From an uncultured Bacteroidales bacterium (GTDB lineage Bacteria; Bacteroidota; Bacteroidia; Bacteroidales; Tenuifilaceae), in contig CALGIR010000339.1 of NCBI GenBank assembly GCA_937915475.1, positions 1 to 11,835 on the forward strand: a DNA stretch of 11,835 nt, given 5' to 3'. Position numbers and translations under genes: made by a program. Positions within the stretch are counted from its first letter, which is position 1. The number at the start of each line of letters is the position of its first letter. Below the pieces are notes generated by a model. It searched no databases. It worked only from the letters and a program-made list of their open reading frames with translations, and was not told the DNA's origin. Positions 5,874 through 11,835 of this stretch are shown in pieces.

Positions 5874-6988
5874 TACTCTGTTAAAATATTCACCCTACTA
5901 CGTTCTGCTAGTTTGTAACCTAATTTGATGTTCTGCCCGAAAACATTCCTTAAGATTGGTTTTAAAAACTCTATGTTTGCTTCACACAAGTCAATTTCTT
6001 TCTGCTCACAGATAAATATTAATTCATCATTTTTAAACTGTGGCTTAACGTAGAGTAAGTGCTTTGCCTTTTCAAAACCAATAGATTTATTGTATTTCGC
6101 CCAAACTTCACTCCATACTTTATGATAATCTGGACTAATAAAAAATTTGTGTGGCGAATCAAGCTGTGTCCAAATTCGGGCAGCCGCCACTTTGTCTGTT
6201 ATTTTATTGCCGTTCTTATCTACCCATCCCTTTTGCGAGTAATAGTTTATAAACTTTTCAAACTCATCAAAAGGGAAATTCTTTTCTATTAAAAATATTT
6301 CAAGAAGTTTCTGTTTTTCTTCTAAAGAGAAAGAGAGTTTGTTTATTTTTAATTTCTTTTTTTCATTTTCTTCCTTCCTTCCTTTTCTTTCTAAGTAATT
6401 TGTGTGATTCTTCGAAGAGACCTCCGAATTGCATCCGAAGTCTTCCGAAGCATTTTCCATTTTTTGAAAATCTTCCGAAGTTTGAGTAATTCTTCCAAAG
6501 TTTTCCGAAGAGTTGTTTTTTGTCTGCGGAAGTTTTCCGAAATCTTCAGAAGACTTCATAATATTTTCATCCTTATCTTTTACTCTTAAGCTACTTTCGT
6601 AGTAATCATTACCTAAAAGCCTTATTTCTGGTTGAATATAGTATTGCCTCCTCATACCTTTCATAATGTCAACAAAATCTTCTTGAATGCTTACTGATGT
6701 TAAAATATTTTGATTGACAAAGATTTGTTTATCGAACAAACCTATCTCAAACAGAGTATTAAGTATTTCACCAACAGATTCTTTGCTTAAGAATTTAAAC
6801 CAATCAGATATGTCGTCATAAAGCAACTCATCATAATCCAGATAATACCCATTCAACTTAAATATTTCAGTTTTTAAGTAATTATATAAAAGGTATCCGT
6901 TTGCTTGGTGTTTGAGCAGTAGTTTTCTGATGCGTCTCTCAAAGAATGTGTTTGTTGAATGTGGAAAATAGCTTAAGCTTGGCTTCAT
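5873..6988 (-). CDS. DUF4373-like (Lin1244/Lin1753 N-terminal type) replication-associated protein
   Basis: 371 aa. The N-terminal part (about 12-110, e.g. KHQANGYLLYNYLKTEIF, the acidic DYDELLYDDIS and IGLFDKQIF) resembles DUF4373, a DnaD/replisome-organiser-like winged-helix domain common in Bacteroidales mobile elements. A hydrophilic linker (about 145-200) contains four degenerate SEDFG-type repeats. The C-terminal part (about 220-371) has FINYYSQKGWVDKNGNKITD (247-266) and a tail, LIFICEQKEIDLCEANIEFL, that recalls small replication-protein modules. The linker is encoded by an iteron-like DNA array, as when an initiator gene contains its own origin. It follows the HTH gene by 11 nt, so they are probably co-transcribed. 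The DNA is AT-rich compared with hsdM or lplA, consistent with acquisition. A replication role is inferred from domain type and position. Confidence 0.72.
   Translation of the reverse strand: MKPSLSYFPHSTNTFFERRIRKLLLKHQANGYLLYNYLKTEIFKLNGYYLDYDELLYDDISDWFKFLSKESVGEILNTLFEIGLFDKQIFVNQNILTSVSIQEDFVDIMKGMRRQYYIQPEIRLLGNDYYESSLRVKDKDENIMKSSEDFGKLPQTKNNSSENFGRITQTSEDFQKMENASEDFGCNSEVSSKNHTNYLERKGRKEENEKKKLKINKLSFSLEEKQKLLEIFLIEKNFPFDEFEKFINYYSQKGWVDKNGNKITDKVAAARIWTQLDSPHKFFISPDYHKVWSEVWAKYNKSIGFEKAKHLLYVKPQFKNDELIFICEQKEIDLCEANIEFLKPILRNVFGQNIKLGYKLAERSRVNILTE
6411..6552. repeat. Iteron-like TTCCGAAG array inside the replication gene
   Basis: Copies of TTCCGAAG or close variants lie at 6411 (TTCGAAG), 6423, 6434, 6443, 6473, 6493 (TTCCAAAG), 6503, 6535 (TTCCGAAA) and 6545 (TTCAGAAG), with a reverse-oriented GCGGAAG at 6526. 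From 6423 on, centre-to-centre distances are about 11, 10, 30, 20, 10, 32 and 10 nt, near whole helical turns. Neighbours 10 nt apart fall in different reading frames, so protein repetition alone does not explain every copy. The unit is close to an odd palindrome (TTC-C/G-GAA). Confidence 0.6.
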
Positions 6989-6999
6989 AATTAAGCTTT

Positions 7000-7275
7000 T
7001 TAGATTTTAAAAAATTCTGCCTCATTCTCTACATCTTCTGTTGTTTTAACCCTGTTTTTACCTAACCATTGCTCAAGTTCCTCCCTATCGAAGAATACTG
7101 CTCCCCCACTTGGTTTACTATGCGGTATCTTCTTGGAAGCAGTTAACTTATATAAGTAGCTTTCTTTGTACCCTGTGTAAAGTGCTGCCTCCTTAAGAGT
7201 CAACTTCTTCTTCTGAAGGAGAAGTAGGTTTTCTAGCCTGCTGAACTTTTCTGAAATCAATTTTTCTGGTATCAT
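7000..7275 (-). CDS. Excisionase/MerR-like helix-turn-helix protein (HTH_17 type)
   Basis: 91 aa from the ATG at 7275. The frame extends to another ATG at 7377, but the extra 34 residues look like translated leader, whereas MIPEKLISEKFSRLENLLL is the usual opening of Bacteroidales proteins of this kind. The core (about 24-72) is LTLKEAALYTGYKESYLYKL, then a turn TASKKIPHSKPSGG and a wing FFDREELEQWLGKN, the HTH_17/Xis-like fold. These small DNA-binding proteins act in excision, or in control of replication and mobilization, in integrative elements. It is the first gene of the minus-strand operon and is followed by the DUF4373-like gene after 11 nt. A palindrome upstream (7410-7434) may be its operator. 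Which role it has cannot be told without an integrase partner. Confidence 0.8.
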   Translation of the reverse strand: MIPEKLISEKFSRLENLLLLQKKKLTLKEAALYTGYKESYLYKLTASKKIPHSKPSGGAVFFDREELEQWLGKNRVKTTEDVENEAEFFKI

Positions 7276-7409
7276 ATGCTTCGCTTTTAATGAGTTTGAA
7301 GAAATTCTAAAACGACTCAAAACTACATACCAAAGTGGCAGATTCTCGATTAAGGTTTGATTCTTAAAAAACAACATCTTATATACCTGATATACAGGCT
7401 TGTATTTAT

Positions 7410-7434
7410 TTATTAAGATTGTGAATCTTAATAA
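7410..7434. repeat. 11-bp perfect inverted repeat upstream of the HTH gene
   Basis: TTATTAAGATT (7410-7420), spacer GTG, AATCTTAATAA (7424-7434). All eleven pairs are Watson-Crick. Good candidates are an operator for the HTH protein or a recombinase/Xis arm site. It lacks the G+C content of a terminator. Confidence 0.55.
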
Positions 7435-7570
7435 TAATTACTCACTTTTATTACTGCTAAAGCCAAAAGGCATTAAAAAGTAATAGAGAAGTTGATGAAA
7501 AGAAACGGAATACCTTAGCTCTTATTGGAGGGGAAATAAGCCCTTTTGTTTGTAGAATGTTTGTATCAAA

Positions 7571-7605
7571 ATAAAAAAGCACTTACAAAAATATTGTAAG
7601 TGCTT
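7571..7605 (-). terminator. Intrinsic terminator after the tRNA gene
   Basis: A perfect 12-bp stem, AAGCACTTACAA (7577-7588)/TTGTAAGTGCTT (7594-7605), with a 5-nt loop. On the minus strand it is followed by TTTTTTAT. It lies 11 nt beyond the tRNA 3' end and terminates the tRNA transcript. It probably also insulates the tRNA from the mobilization module. Confidence 0.85.
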
Positions 7606-7615
7606 AATTTTTAAG

Positions 7616-7689
7616 TGGGCCCAGCTGGGCTTGAACCAGCGACCCCCTGATTATGAGTCAGGTGCTACAACCAGCTGAGCTATGGGCCC
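7616..7689 (-). tRNA. tRNA with anticodon CAU (elongator Met or lysidine-type Ile2)
   Basis: A 74-nt cloverleaf read on the minus strand: acceptor GGGCCCA/TGGGCCC, D arm with AGCTCAGCTGGTTG, anticodon stem CCTGA/TCAGG with loop CTCATAA (anticodon CAT), T arm GCTGG-TTCAAGC-CCAGC, discriminator A. CCA is not encoded. The CTCATAA loop occurs both in elongator Met and in Ile2 tRNAs whose C34 is modified to lysidine by TilS, so the identity is left open. It is not the initiator, because the first acceptor pair (G-C) is intact. The accessory genes begin on its 3' side. Confidence 0.95.
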
Positions 7690-7693
7690 CGAC

Positions 7694-7714
7694 AAAAAAC
7701 CGAAAAGGTTTTTT
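7694..7714. repeat. Short A/T-rich hairpin upstream of the tRNA gene
   Basis: AAAAAACC (7694-7701), GAAAA, GGTTTTTT (7707-7714): a perfect 8-bp stem. It lies between the divergent tRNA and HAD genes. The stem is weak and may merely block read-through in either direction. Confidence 0.3.
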
Positions 7715-7741
7715 TATTGGACTGCAAAAATACATATTTGT

Positions 7742-7757
7742 ATTGTAATTTTACAAT
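7742..7757. promoter_or_regulatory. Inverted repeat in the promoter region of the HAD operon
   Basis: ATTGTAA-TT-TTACAAT, 17 bp before the HAD start codon, just after the looser ATACA/TGTAT repeat near 7730-7743. It could be an operator or part of the promoter. No clean TAnnTTTG element is seen here. Confidence 0.3.
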
Positions 7758-7774
7758 CTAAAGATAACTTTTTT

Positions 7775-8425
7775 ATGAAAAAACCGGTTTTTAATCCTTT
7801 TGCTGAGAGAAAAATTAAAAACATCATCTTCGATTTGGGTGGTGTTATCCTAAACATCGATTATCATTTAACCATTAACGCCTTTAAAGCGTTGGGGTTA
7901 GAGAACTTTGATACGCTTTTTAACCAAGCAAAGCAGGTTGGGGTATTCGACTTGCTCGATAAAGGACTGATTACGCCCCAGGGGTTTAGGGATGAAATTC
8001 GCCGAATCACCTTGTCGAACTTAACCGATGAGCAGATAAATAGCGCATGGAATGCCATGCTGCTTGACTTTCCTCCATTGAGGTTGGAACTGCTGAGAAA
8101 GGTAAAAAGTAGCTACAAAACCTTTTTGCTAAGCAATACCAACGCTATACACCTCGAGGAGTACAACCAAATTTTACACAAAACTTTTGGTGTTGATAAT
8201 CTTTCAGTATTCTTCAACAGGGAGTACTACTCGCACCTAATCCACATGCGCAAACCCGATGCTGAGGTTTTTGAGCTAATCCTCAACGAGAACAATCTTA
8301 AACCAGAGGAAACACTTTTTATTGATGATTCGGAGCAGCATGTTGAGGGTGCTAAAAAATTGGGTATATTAGCACATCATCTTAATATCCCAAATGGTGA
8401 ACGTATTGAATTGCTTTTCAGTTAA
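7775..8425 (+). CDS. HAD-superfamily hydrolase, YihX-like (sugar-phosphate phosphatase type)
   Basis: 216 aa from the ATG at 7775. The frame is open back into the tRNA, but those 31 codons are not plausible protein. HAD motifs: I, FDLGGVILNID with nucleophile Asp20; II, LLSNTN with Ser120; III, HMRKPDAEVF with Lys160; IV, LFIDDSEQHVEGAKKLG with Asp184/Asp185. Motif I has DLG in place of DxD, as in E. coli YihX (FDLGNV), which is an alpha-glucose-1-phosphate phosphatase. The residues around 20-100 form the small helical cap of this subfamily. It is likely a cytosolic phosphatase of small phosphorylated metabolites, with the exact substrate unknown. It is followed after 11 nt by the ATP-cone nuclease-like gene, a probable operon. 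Confidence 0.88.
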   Translation: MKKPVFNPFAERKIKNIIFDLGGVILNIDYHLTINAFKALGLENFDTLFNQAKQVGVFDLLDKGLITPQGFRDEIRRITLSNLTDEQINSAWNAMLLDFPPLRLELLRKVKSSYKTFLLSNTNAIHLEEYNQILHKTFGVDNLSVFFNREYYSHLIHMRKPDAEVFELILNENNLKPEETLFIDDSEQHVEGAKKLGILAHHLNIPNGERIELLFS

Positions 8426-8436
8426 TTAACATCAAA

Positions 8437-9276
8437 ATGAACAACGCACCACAAATTATTAAGGCCTCAGGCAAAAAAGAAACATTCCAAAGATCCAAAT
8501 TGGAACATTCGCTTAGGCGCGCAGGCGCAAAACAGAGCATTATTGCCGAAATAGTATCCGAGGTAGAATTATGGCTAGTTGAGGGTGTAACAACCAAACA
8601 GATATACACAAAGGCATTTAATCTGCTAAAGAAAAAGCGTAAGGGTTATGCGGCCAGGTATAGCCTTAAAAAAGCGCTAATGGAGTTAGGCCCTACTGGA
8701 TATCCCTTTGAGCATTTTGTGGGCCAAATTTTCGAGATACAGGGCTTTGATACCAAGGTTGGACAGGTTGTGCAGGGGCAATGCGTGCAGCACGAGGTGG
8801 ATGTGATTGCAACAAAAAACCATACCCAGTATCTGGTGGAGTGCAAATACTACAATACGCAGGGTAAACATGCCAATGTGCAAGTGCCGCTATACATCAG
8901 GTCGAGGGTAAACGACATTGAGGCAATACGATGCAAATTACCAGAATACAATGGATACAAGTTCCATGGATGGATTGTAACCAACACACGCTTTACAACC
9001 GATGCCATAGATTATGGAAAGTGCTCGGGGCTTCATCTGGTTAGCTGGGACTACCCTAGGGGGCATAGCTTAAAGGATATGATTGACTCCTACAAGATGT
9101 TCCCAGTTACTGCGCTTACTCAGATTAATAAAAGAGAAAAACAGCAACTTATGGATAAGGGTGTTGTGCTTTGTCGCCAGCTAGCAAGCAATCATAACCT
9201 GCTAAAATCACTTGGCCTTTCGGAAATAAAGAGCAGGTTGGTACTAAGCGAAATTGATGAATTGTGCAAAGATTAG
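8437..9276 (+). CDS. ATP-cone / PD-(D/E)XK (Mrr-like) restriction endonuclease-fold protein
   Basis: 279 aa. Residues about 5-85 form an ATP-cone: IIKASGKKETFQRSKLEHSL, then a helical bundle with VTTKQIYTKAFNLLKK, as in NrdR and ribonucleotide reductase regulators. Residues about 88-200 form an Mrr-like nuclease domain: GYPFEHFVGQIFEIQGF with E92, HEVDVIA with D122, and VECKYYN with E135-C-K137, so the D...ExK catalytic set is intact. A C-terminal helical segment (about 225-279) is not assigned. The family is usually annotated as restriction endonuclease or ATP-cone protein, and its biological role is unknown to me. The ATP-cone suggests that (d)ATP senses or gates nuclease action. It shares a probable operon with the HAD gene and is convergent with lplA, 16 nt between stops. 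Confidence 0.85.
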   Translation: MNNAPQIIKASGKKETFQRSKLEHSLRRAGAKQSIIAEIVSEVELWLVEGVTTKQIYTKAFNLLKKKRKGYAARYSLKKALMELGPTGYPFEHFVGQIFEIQGFDTKVGQVVQGQCVQHEVDVIATKNHTQYLVECKYYNTQGKHANVQVPLYIRSRVNDIEAIRCKLPEYNGYKFHGWIVTNTRFTTDAIDYGKCSGLHLVSWDYPRGHSLKDMIDSYKMFPVTALTQINKREKQQLMDKGVVLCRQLASNHNLLKSLGLSEIKSRLVLSEIDELCKD

Positions 9277-9292
9277 CTGAGCTTTAACCCCG

Positions 9293-10273
9293 TTAAAACA
9301 TCCCTGCCACAAACTCAGCTACCTTGATATTCTTAAAATAGCTTTCAAAATCGAATTTGGATAGGGCTACGGTAATAGCCTCATGATCGTGCTTAACGCC
9401 AATTAGCGATTTTTCTATCTCCTCAATATCGTTCTTGTGGAAAAAATCGCCAAAAATGCGAATATCGGTAATTGCCCCTTTATTTACATTGAAGTGAAAC
9501 TCGATGCTACCACCCTCGGTACGGGTCATCTTCTTAAAATCGTAATCGGGCGAATAGCCAAAAGTCCATTCCCAGGTCTTAAACTTCTCGTCCCGTAATT
9601 TCTCAATGCTAGCAATATCCTCGGGGGTGTACGCGTACTCTTGCGATTCGGGGTACATCTCCATAATATGCTCCATAATGCGATCGCGGAACTCTAGTAC
9701 ATCCATCTTCTCTGGCAGGTGCTCACTAATATTCGTAACCCTCGATCGAACCGATTTAACGGCTTTATCACTGAATTTAAGGGGATTTACCTTTAATGCT
9801 GCAGAAAGATCGGTCATAATTGCTGAGAACAGCAAAGTACCATGATGAAGGGTTCGGTTTTTCCATACATGCTCGGCATTACCTGAGAACTTTTTCCCGT
9901 CAATTGTAAGATCATTTCTGCCTTCGAACTTTGCATTAATCCCCATTTTTTGGAGAACCTCGAGAATGGGAAGGGTAAATTTTCTAAAGTTGACCTGTGC
10001 CCCCTCCTCGCTATTGCGGATAAAGGTAAAGTTGAGATTACCAAGGTCGTGAAAAACTGCTCCCCCACCAGTTATCCTGCGAACAACCTTAATATTATTG
10101 TCCCTAACATAGTCGATGTTAATTTCAGACATGGTGTTCTGGTGCTTACCAACAATAATTGAGGGCTCGTTTCGCCAGAGCATAAAGCAATCCTCCTTAA
10201 AATTCCTCATCATATACTCGTCGGCTGCGAGGTTAAAATAGGGGTCGGTGTGCAAATCCTTAATACAAAGCAT
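9293..10273 (-). CDS. lplA: Lipoate-protein ligase A
   Basis: 326 aa, full length with catalytic and C-terminal accessory domains. The enzyme activates lipoate with ATP and transfers it to the lysine of lipoyl domains (E2 subunits, GcvH) in the cytosol. Visible: FNLAADEYMM (13-22); the lipoate/ATP-binding RRITGGGAVFHD (65-76); DGKKFSGNAEH (125-135), where Lys128 matches the lipoyl-AMP-binding lysine of E. coli LplA; HHGTLLFS (143-150); and the C-terminal domain from about 235 with KTWEWTFGYSPDYDF. The start ATG at 10273 gives the standard MLCIKDLHTDPYFNLA opening. The minus-strand leader contains a short GT run (10287-10299). It is monocistronic as far as can be seen. Scavenging of lipoate is common in Bacteroidota. 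Confidence 0.96.
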   Translation of the reverse strand: MLCIKDLHTDPYFNLAADEYMMRNFKEDCFMLWRNEPSIIVGKHQNTMSEINIDYVRDNNIKVVRRITGGGAVFHDLGNLNFTFIRNSEEGAQVNFRKFTLPILEVLQKMGINAKFEGRNDLTIDGKKFSGNAEHVWKNRTLHHGTLLFSAIMTDLSAALKVNPLKFSDKAVKSVRSRVTNISEHLPEKMDVLEFRDRIMEHIMEMYPESQEYAYTPEDIASIEKLRDEKFKTWEWTFGYSPDYDFKKMTRTEGGSIEFHFNVNKGAITDIRIFGDFFHKNDIEEIEKSLIGVKHDHEAITVALSKFDFESYFKNIKVAEFVAGMF

Positions 10274-10633
10274 GCGATAAAAGTTTGTGTGTGTGTTTAA
10301 AACAAAAATTATCTTACAAAGATTATCGGAATAAACAGAACTTTGAAACTATTGTTGAAAAAAATCGTGCCTCATTAAGTTTACACTAAACTTTTACGCT
10401 ATGCCCCAAGCTAATGCGAGAAATATTATATCCACTAATATTAAAAACCTATTTTTGTCTTTTAAGAATTACCCAATTTCTCAGGTAACCATGACTTCAC
10501 TTCATCATTTCCCAAAAAACAAACTCTACGTACCATATTTTGCCTTACCTTTATATGCCTATTACCAGTTATCAACATAACCGGAATTTGTATAACTCAT
10601 TTTTAGTAAAAAGTTTCATCTAACATAAGCACT
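10274..10633. other. Divergent promoter region between lplA and the alanine dehydrogenase-family gene
   Basis: 360 nt, AT-rich. A TATTTTTG at 10450-10457 on the plus strand fits the -7 consensus without a clear -33. On the lplA side only TAnnnTTTG-like variants occur (near 10304-10330). A 59-codon open frame (10401-10580, plus) shows no family resemblance and is not called. No riboswitch was recognised. Confidence 0.5.
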
Positions 10634-11835
10634 ATGGCCCGTTTACCATCACCAAAAGAGTTTCCGTTTGTAAAGGGTTTGATGCCCCAGGAAGAGATGC
10701 TCGAAGTAAGAAAACAAACCCAAAAGCTAGTTATTGGGATACCCAAGGAAAGCAACGAAACCGAAAGCCGCATGCCGCTTACCCCCGAAGCCGTTGAGCT
10801 GTTAGTGGAGCAAGGACACGAAATTATTATTGAGGAAGATGCAGGTAAATTAACCAACTACAGCAATACTGATTACAGTGAAAAGGGAGCCCAAATTGTT
10901 AAAACCAAGCAAGAAGTTTTTAAATGTGAGATTATTCTTACGGTTTCACCATTGCTAAAAGAAGAGATTGATATGCTATCTGATAATCAGGTAGTGTTTT
11001 CGTCTCTTCATCTTACACCAAATGGGGGGCAATTAATTAAAAACCTTATGCAAAAGCGAACAACCGCAATTGCATTTGAGGGTATTCGCGATACCGATGG
11101 GGCTTACCCATTAGTTAGAGCCATGAGCTCCATTGCTGGCAGCACATCCATTTTAGTGGCTGCCGAGTACCTTAGTAATGTGAATAAGGGTAAAGGTGTT
11201 ATGCTTGGCGGCGTATCGGGAATTACCCCCACCGAAGTTGTTATTCTGGGAGCAGGAACTGCAGGTGAATTTGCCGCCAGAGCGGCATTGGGCCTGGGTG
11301 CAAACGTTAAGCTTTTCGATGACTCCATTAAGCGTCTAATGGAGGTTCAAGATATTTTAGGCCAAAGGCTTTACACCTCAATTTTTCATAAACAGGTCCT
11401 TGAAAGAGTACTCAAAACGGCCGATGTTGTAATAGGCACTGTGCAACCCGAGGAGAACAAGGGAAAATTTATGATAACCGAGGATCAGGTAAAACTAATG
11501 AAAAAAGGTTCTGTTATCGTAGATTTAAGCATTGATAGGGGTGGCTGCTTTGAAACCTCGGAGGTTAGAGATCACAAAGATCCTGCCTACGTAAAGCATG
11601 GAGTAGTTCACTACTGTGTCCCAAATATCACAGCCAGGGTTGCCCGAACATCATCAATAGCCATTAGCAACGTTTTTACACCACTACTGATAGAGGTTGC
11701 AGATAGCGGAGGGATAAAGCAACACCTAAAGGATGACGCTGGACTTAGGCATGGGATTTATATTTACAACGGTATACTCACAAATAGCTATTTGGGAAGT
11801 CTGTATAATATACCCTCGCGCGATATCAATCTGCT
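10634..11835 (+). CDS. Alanine dehydrogenase / PNT-family NAD-dependent dehydrogenase, 3' end cut by window edge
   Basis: 400 codons are visible, nearly complete. The family (AlaDH/PNT N and C domains) reversibly converts L-alanine + NAD to pyruvate + ammonia + NADH. Seen: a 30-residue extension before the core; VIGIPKESNETESRMPLTPE with the substrate-type Arg46; a second N-domain stretch, FSSLHLTP, with His126 (matching His96 of the M. tuberculosis enzyme); the Rossmann motif VVILGAGTAGEFAAR (202-216) and NAD-ribose Asp229; and VDLSIDRGGCFE with Asp301 (matching Asp270). The anomaly is that the motif usually written KVKEP reads LTVSP (102-106), so the catalytic lysine (Lys75 in the mycobacterial enzyme) is Val104. 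It could be a Bacteroidota-specific AlaDH branch or a related enzyme with another substrate, so no gene symbol is given. The ATG at 10634 is the only start giving the complete domain. Confidence 0.88.
   Translation, partial: MARLPSPKEFPFVKGLMPQEEMLEVRKQTQKLVIGIPKESNETESRMPLTPEAVELLVEQGHEIIIEEDAGKLTNYSNTDYSEKGAQIVKTKQEVFKCEIILTVSPLLKEEIDMLSDNQVVFSSLHLTPNGGQLIKNLMQKRTTAIAFEGIRDTDGAYPLVRAMSSIAGSTSILVAAEYLSNVNKGKGVMLGGVSGITPTEVVILGAGTAGEFAARAALGLGANVKLFDDSIKRLMEVQDILGQRLYTSIFHKQVLERVLKTADVVIGTVQPEENKGKFMITEDQVKLMKKGSVIVDLSIDRGGCFETSEVRDHKDPAYVKHGVVHYCVPNITARVARTSSIAISNVFTPLLIEVADSGGIKQHLKDDAGLRHGIYIYNGILTNSYLGSLYNIPSRDINL

Larger units (their letters stand above)
7276..7615. other. Spacer between the HTH gene and the tRNA gene: leader and probable element end
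   Basis: 340 nt without a convincing gene. It holds the untranslated (or alternatively translated) leader of the HTH gene, an 11-bp palindrome at 7410-7434, CCTG/CAGG half-sites (7386-7398), and the tRNA terminator at 7571-7605. 7435-7570 shows no gene or recognised site. If the module entered at the tRNA 3' end, one boundary should lie near 7616. Confidence 0.5.

Noticed and set aside
6411..6552. CRISPR-like repeat array
   Set aside because: Units are only 8-10 nt, spacing is irregular in multiples of a helical turn, they lie within a coding gene, and no cas genes are nearby.
7276..7377. N-terminal extension of the HTH gene to the ATG at 7377
   Set aside because: The extra 34 residues are unlike the family, whose members begin close to the MIPEKL-type start and its Leu-rich helix.
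7616..7689. Initiator tRNA-fMet
   Set aside because: The first acceptor pair is G-C rather than the mismatch of initiators, and the anticodon stem lacks the three consecutive G-C pairs.
9277..9292. Shared terminator between the convergent nuclease-like gene and lplA
   Set aside because: Only a 4-bp AGCT repeat without a T-run is present, too weak to call.
10401..10580. A 59-codon plus-strand open frame upstream of the alanine dehydrogenase-family gene
   Set aside because: There is no recognisable motif, no ribosome binding site and only chance-level length for AT-rich DNA. It is described as part of the spacer instead.

Overview
The window looks like a chromosomal segment of a Bacteroidota bacterium, probably order Bacteroidales. 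The evidence is: moderate-to-low GC, start regions without clear Shine-Dalgarno sequences, TAnnTTTG-type -7 promoter elements, and a mobilization module (excisionase-like HTH, DUF4373-type replication protein, MobC, MobA) of the kind found in Bacteroidales mobilizable elements. Genus and species cannot be fixed from the sequence alone.

Left part (1-3203, all minus strand): a type I restriction-modification locus read as hsdM -> HEPN/Abi gene -> hsdS. hsdS runs off the left edge and no hsdR is inside the window. The gene between hsdM and hsdS encodes a 216-aa Abi-family (AbiD/AbiF-like) protein with a HEPN-type R-x4-H motif, and its stop codon overlaps the hsdS start (ATGA). In the short hsdM-abi spacer, on the opposite strand, I see a compact transcription unit: a Bacteroidota promoter, about 50 nt of hairpin and a T-tract terminator. 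An AbiF-like HEPN protein next to a small structured RNA gene resembles the RNA-antitoxin toxin-antitoxin arrangement reported for AbiF, the proposed ancestor of Cas13. Here it sits inside a restriction operon, as the PrrC anticodon nuclease does in E. coli. This is the most interesting part of the window.

Junction (3204-3924): an AT-rich spacer with a -7 promoter element, then a 121-nt nested foldback (several perfect stems, terminal loop AGC), then a small orphan gene of 108 codons on the plus strand.

Mobilization module (3939-7434, minus strand): HTH excisionase-like gene -> DUF4373-like replication protein with an iteron-like TTCCGAAG array inside its coding region -> inverted-repeat cluster (candidate oriT) -> mobC -> mobA relaxase -> coiled-coil membrane protein. 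No integrase is visible. The module lies on the 3' side of a tRNA gene with anticodon CAU (7616-7689), the usual side for tRNA-targeted islands. The tRNA is followed by a strong intrinsic terminator.

Right part (7775-11835): genes that look resident. They are a YihX-like HAD phosphatase and an ATP-cone/PD-(D/E)XK nuclease-like protein (probable operon), a lipoate-protein ligase (lplA) on the minus strand, and an alanine dehydrogenase-family gene cut by the right edge. The last has valine where the catalytic lysine of classical alanine dehydrogenases should be.
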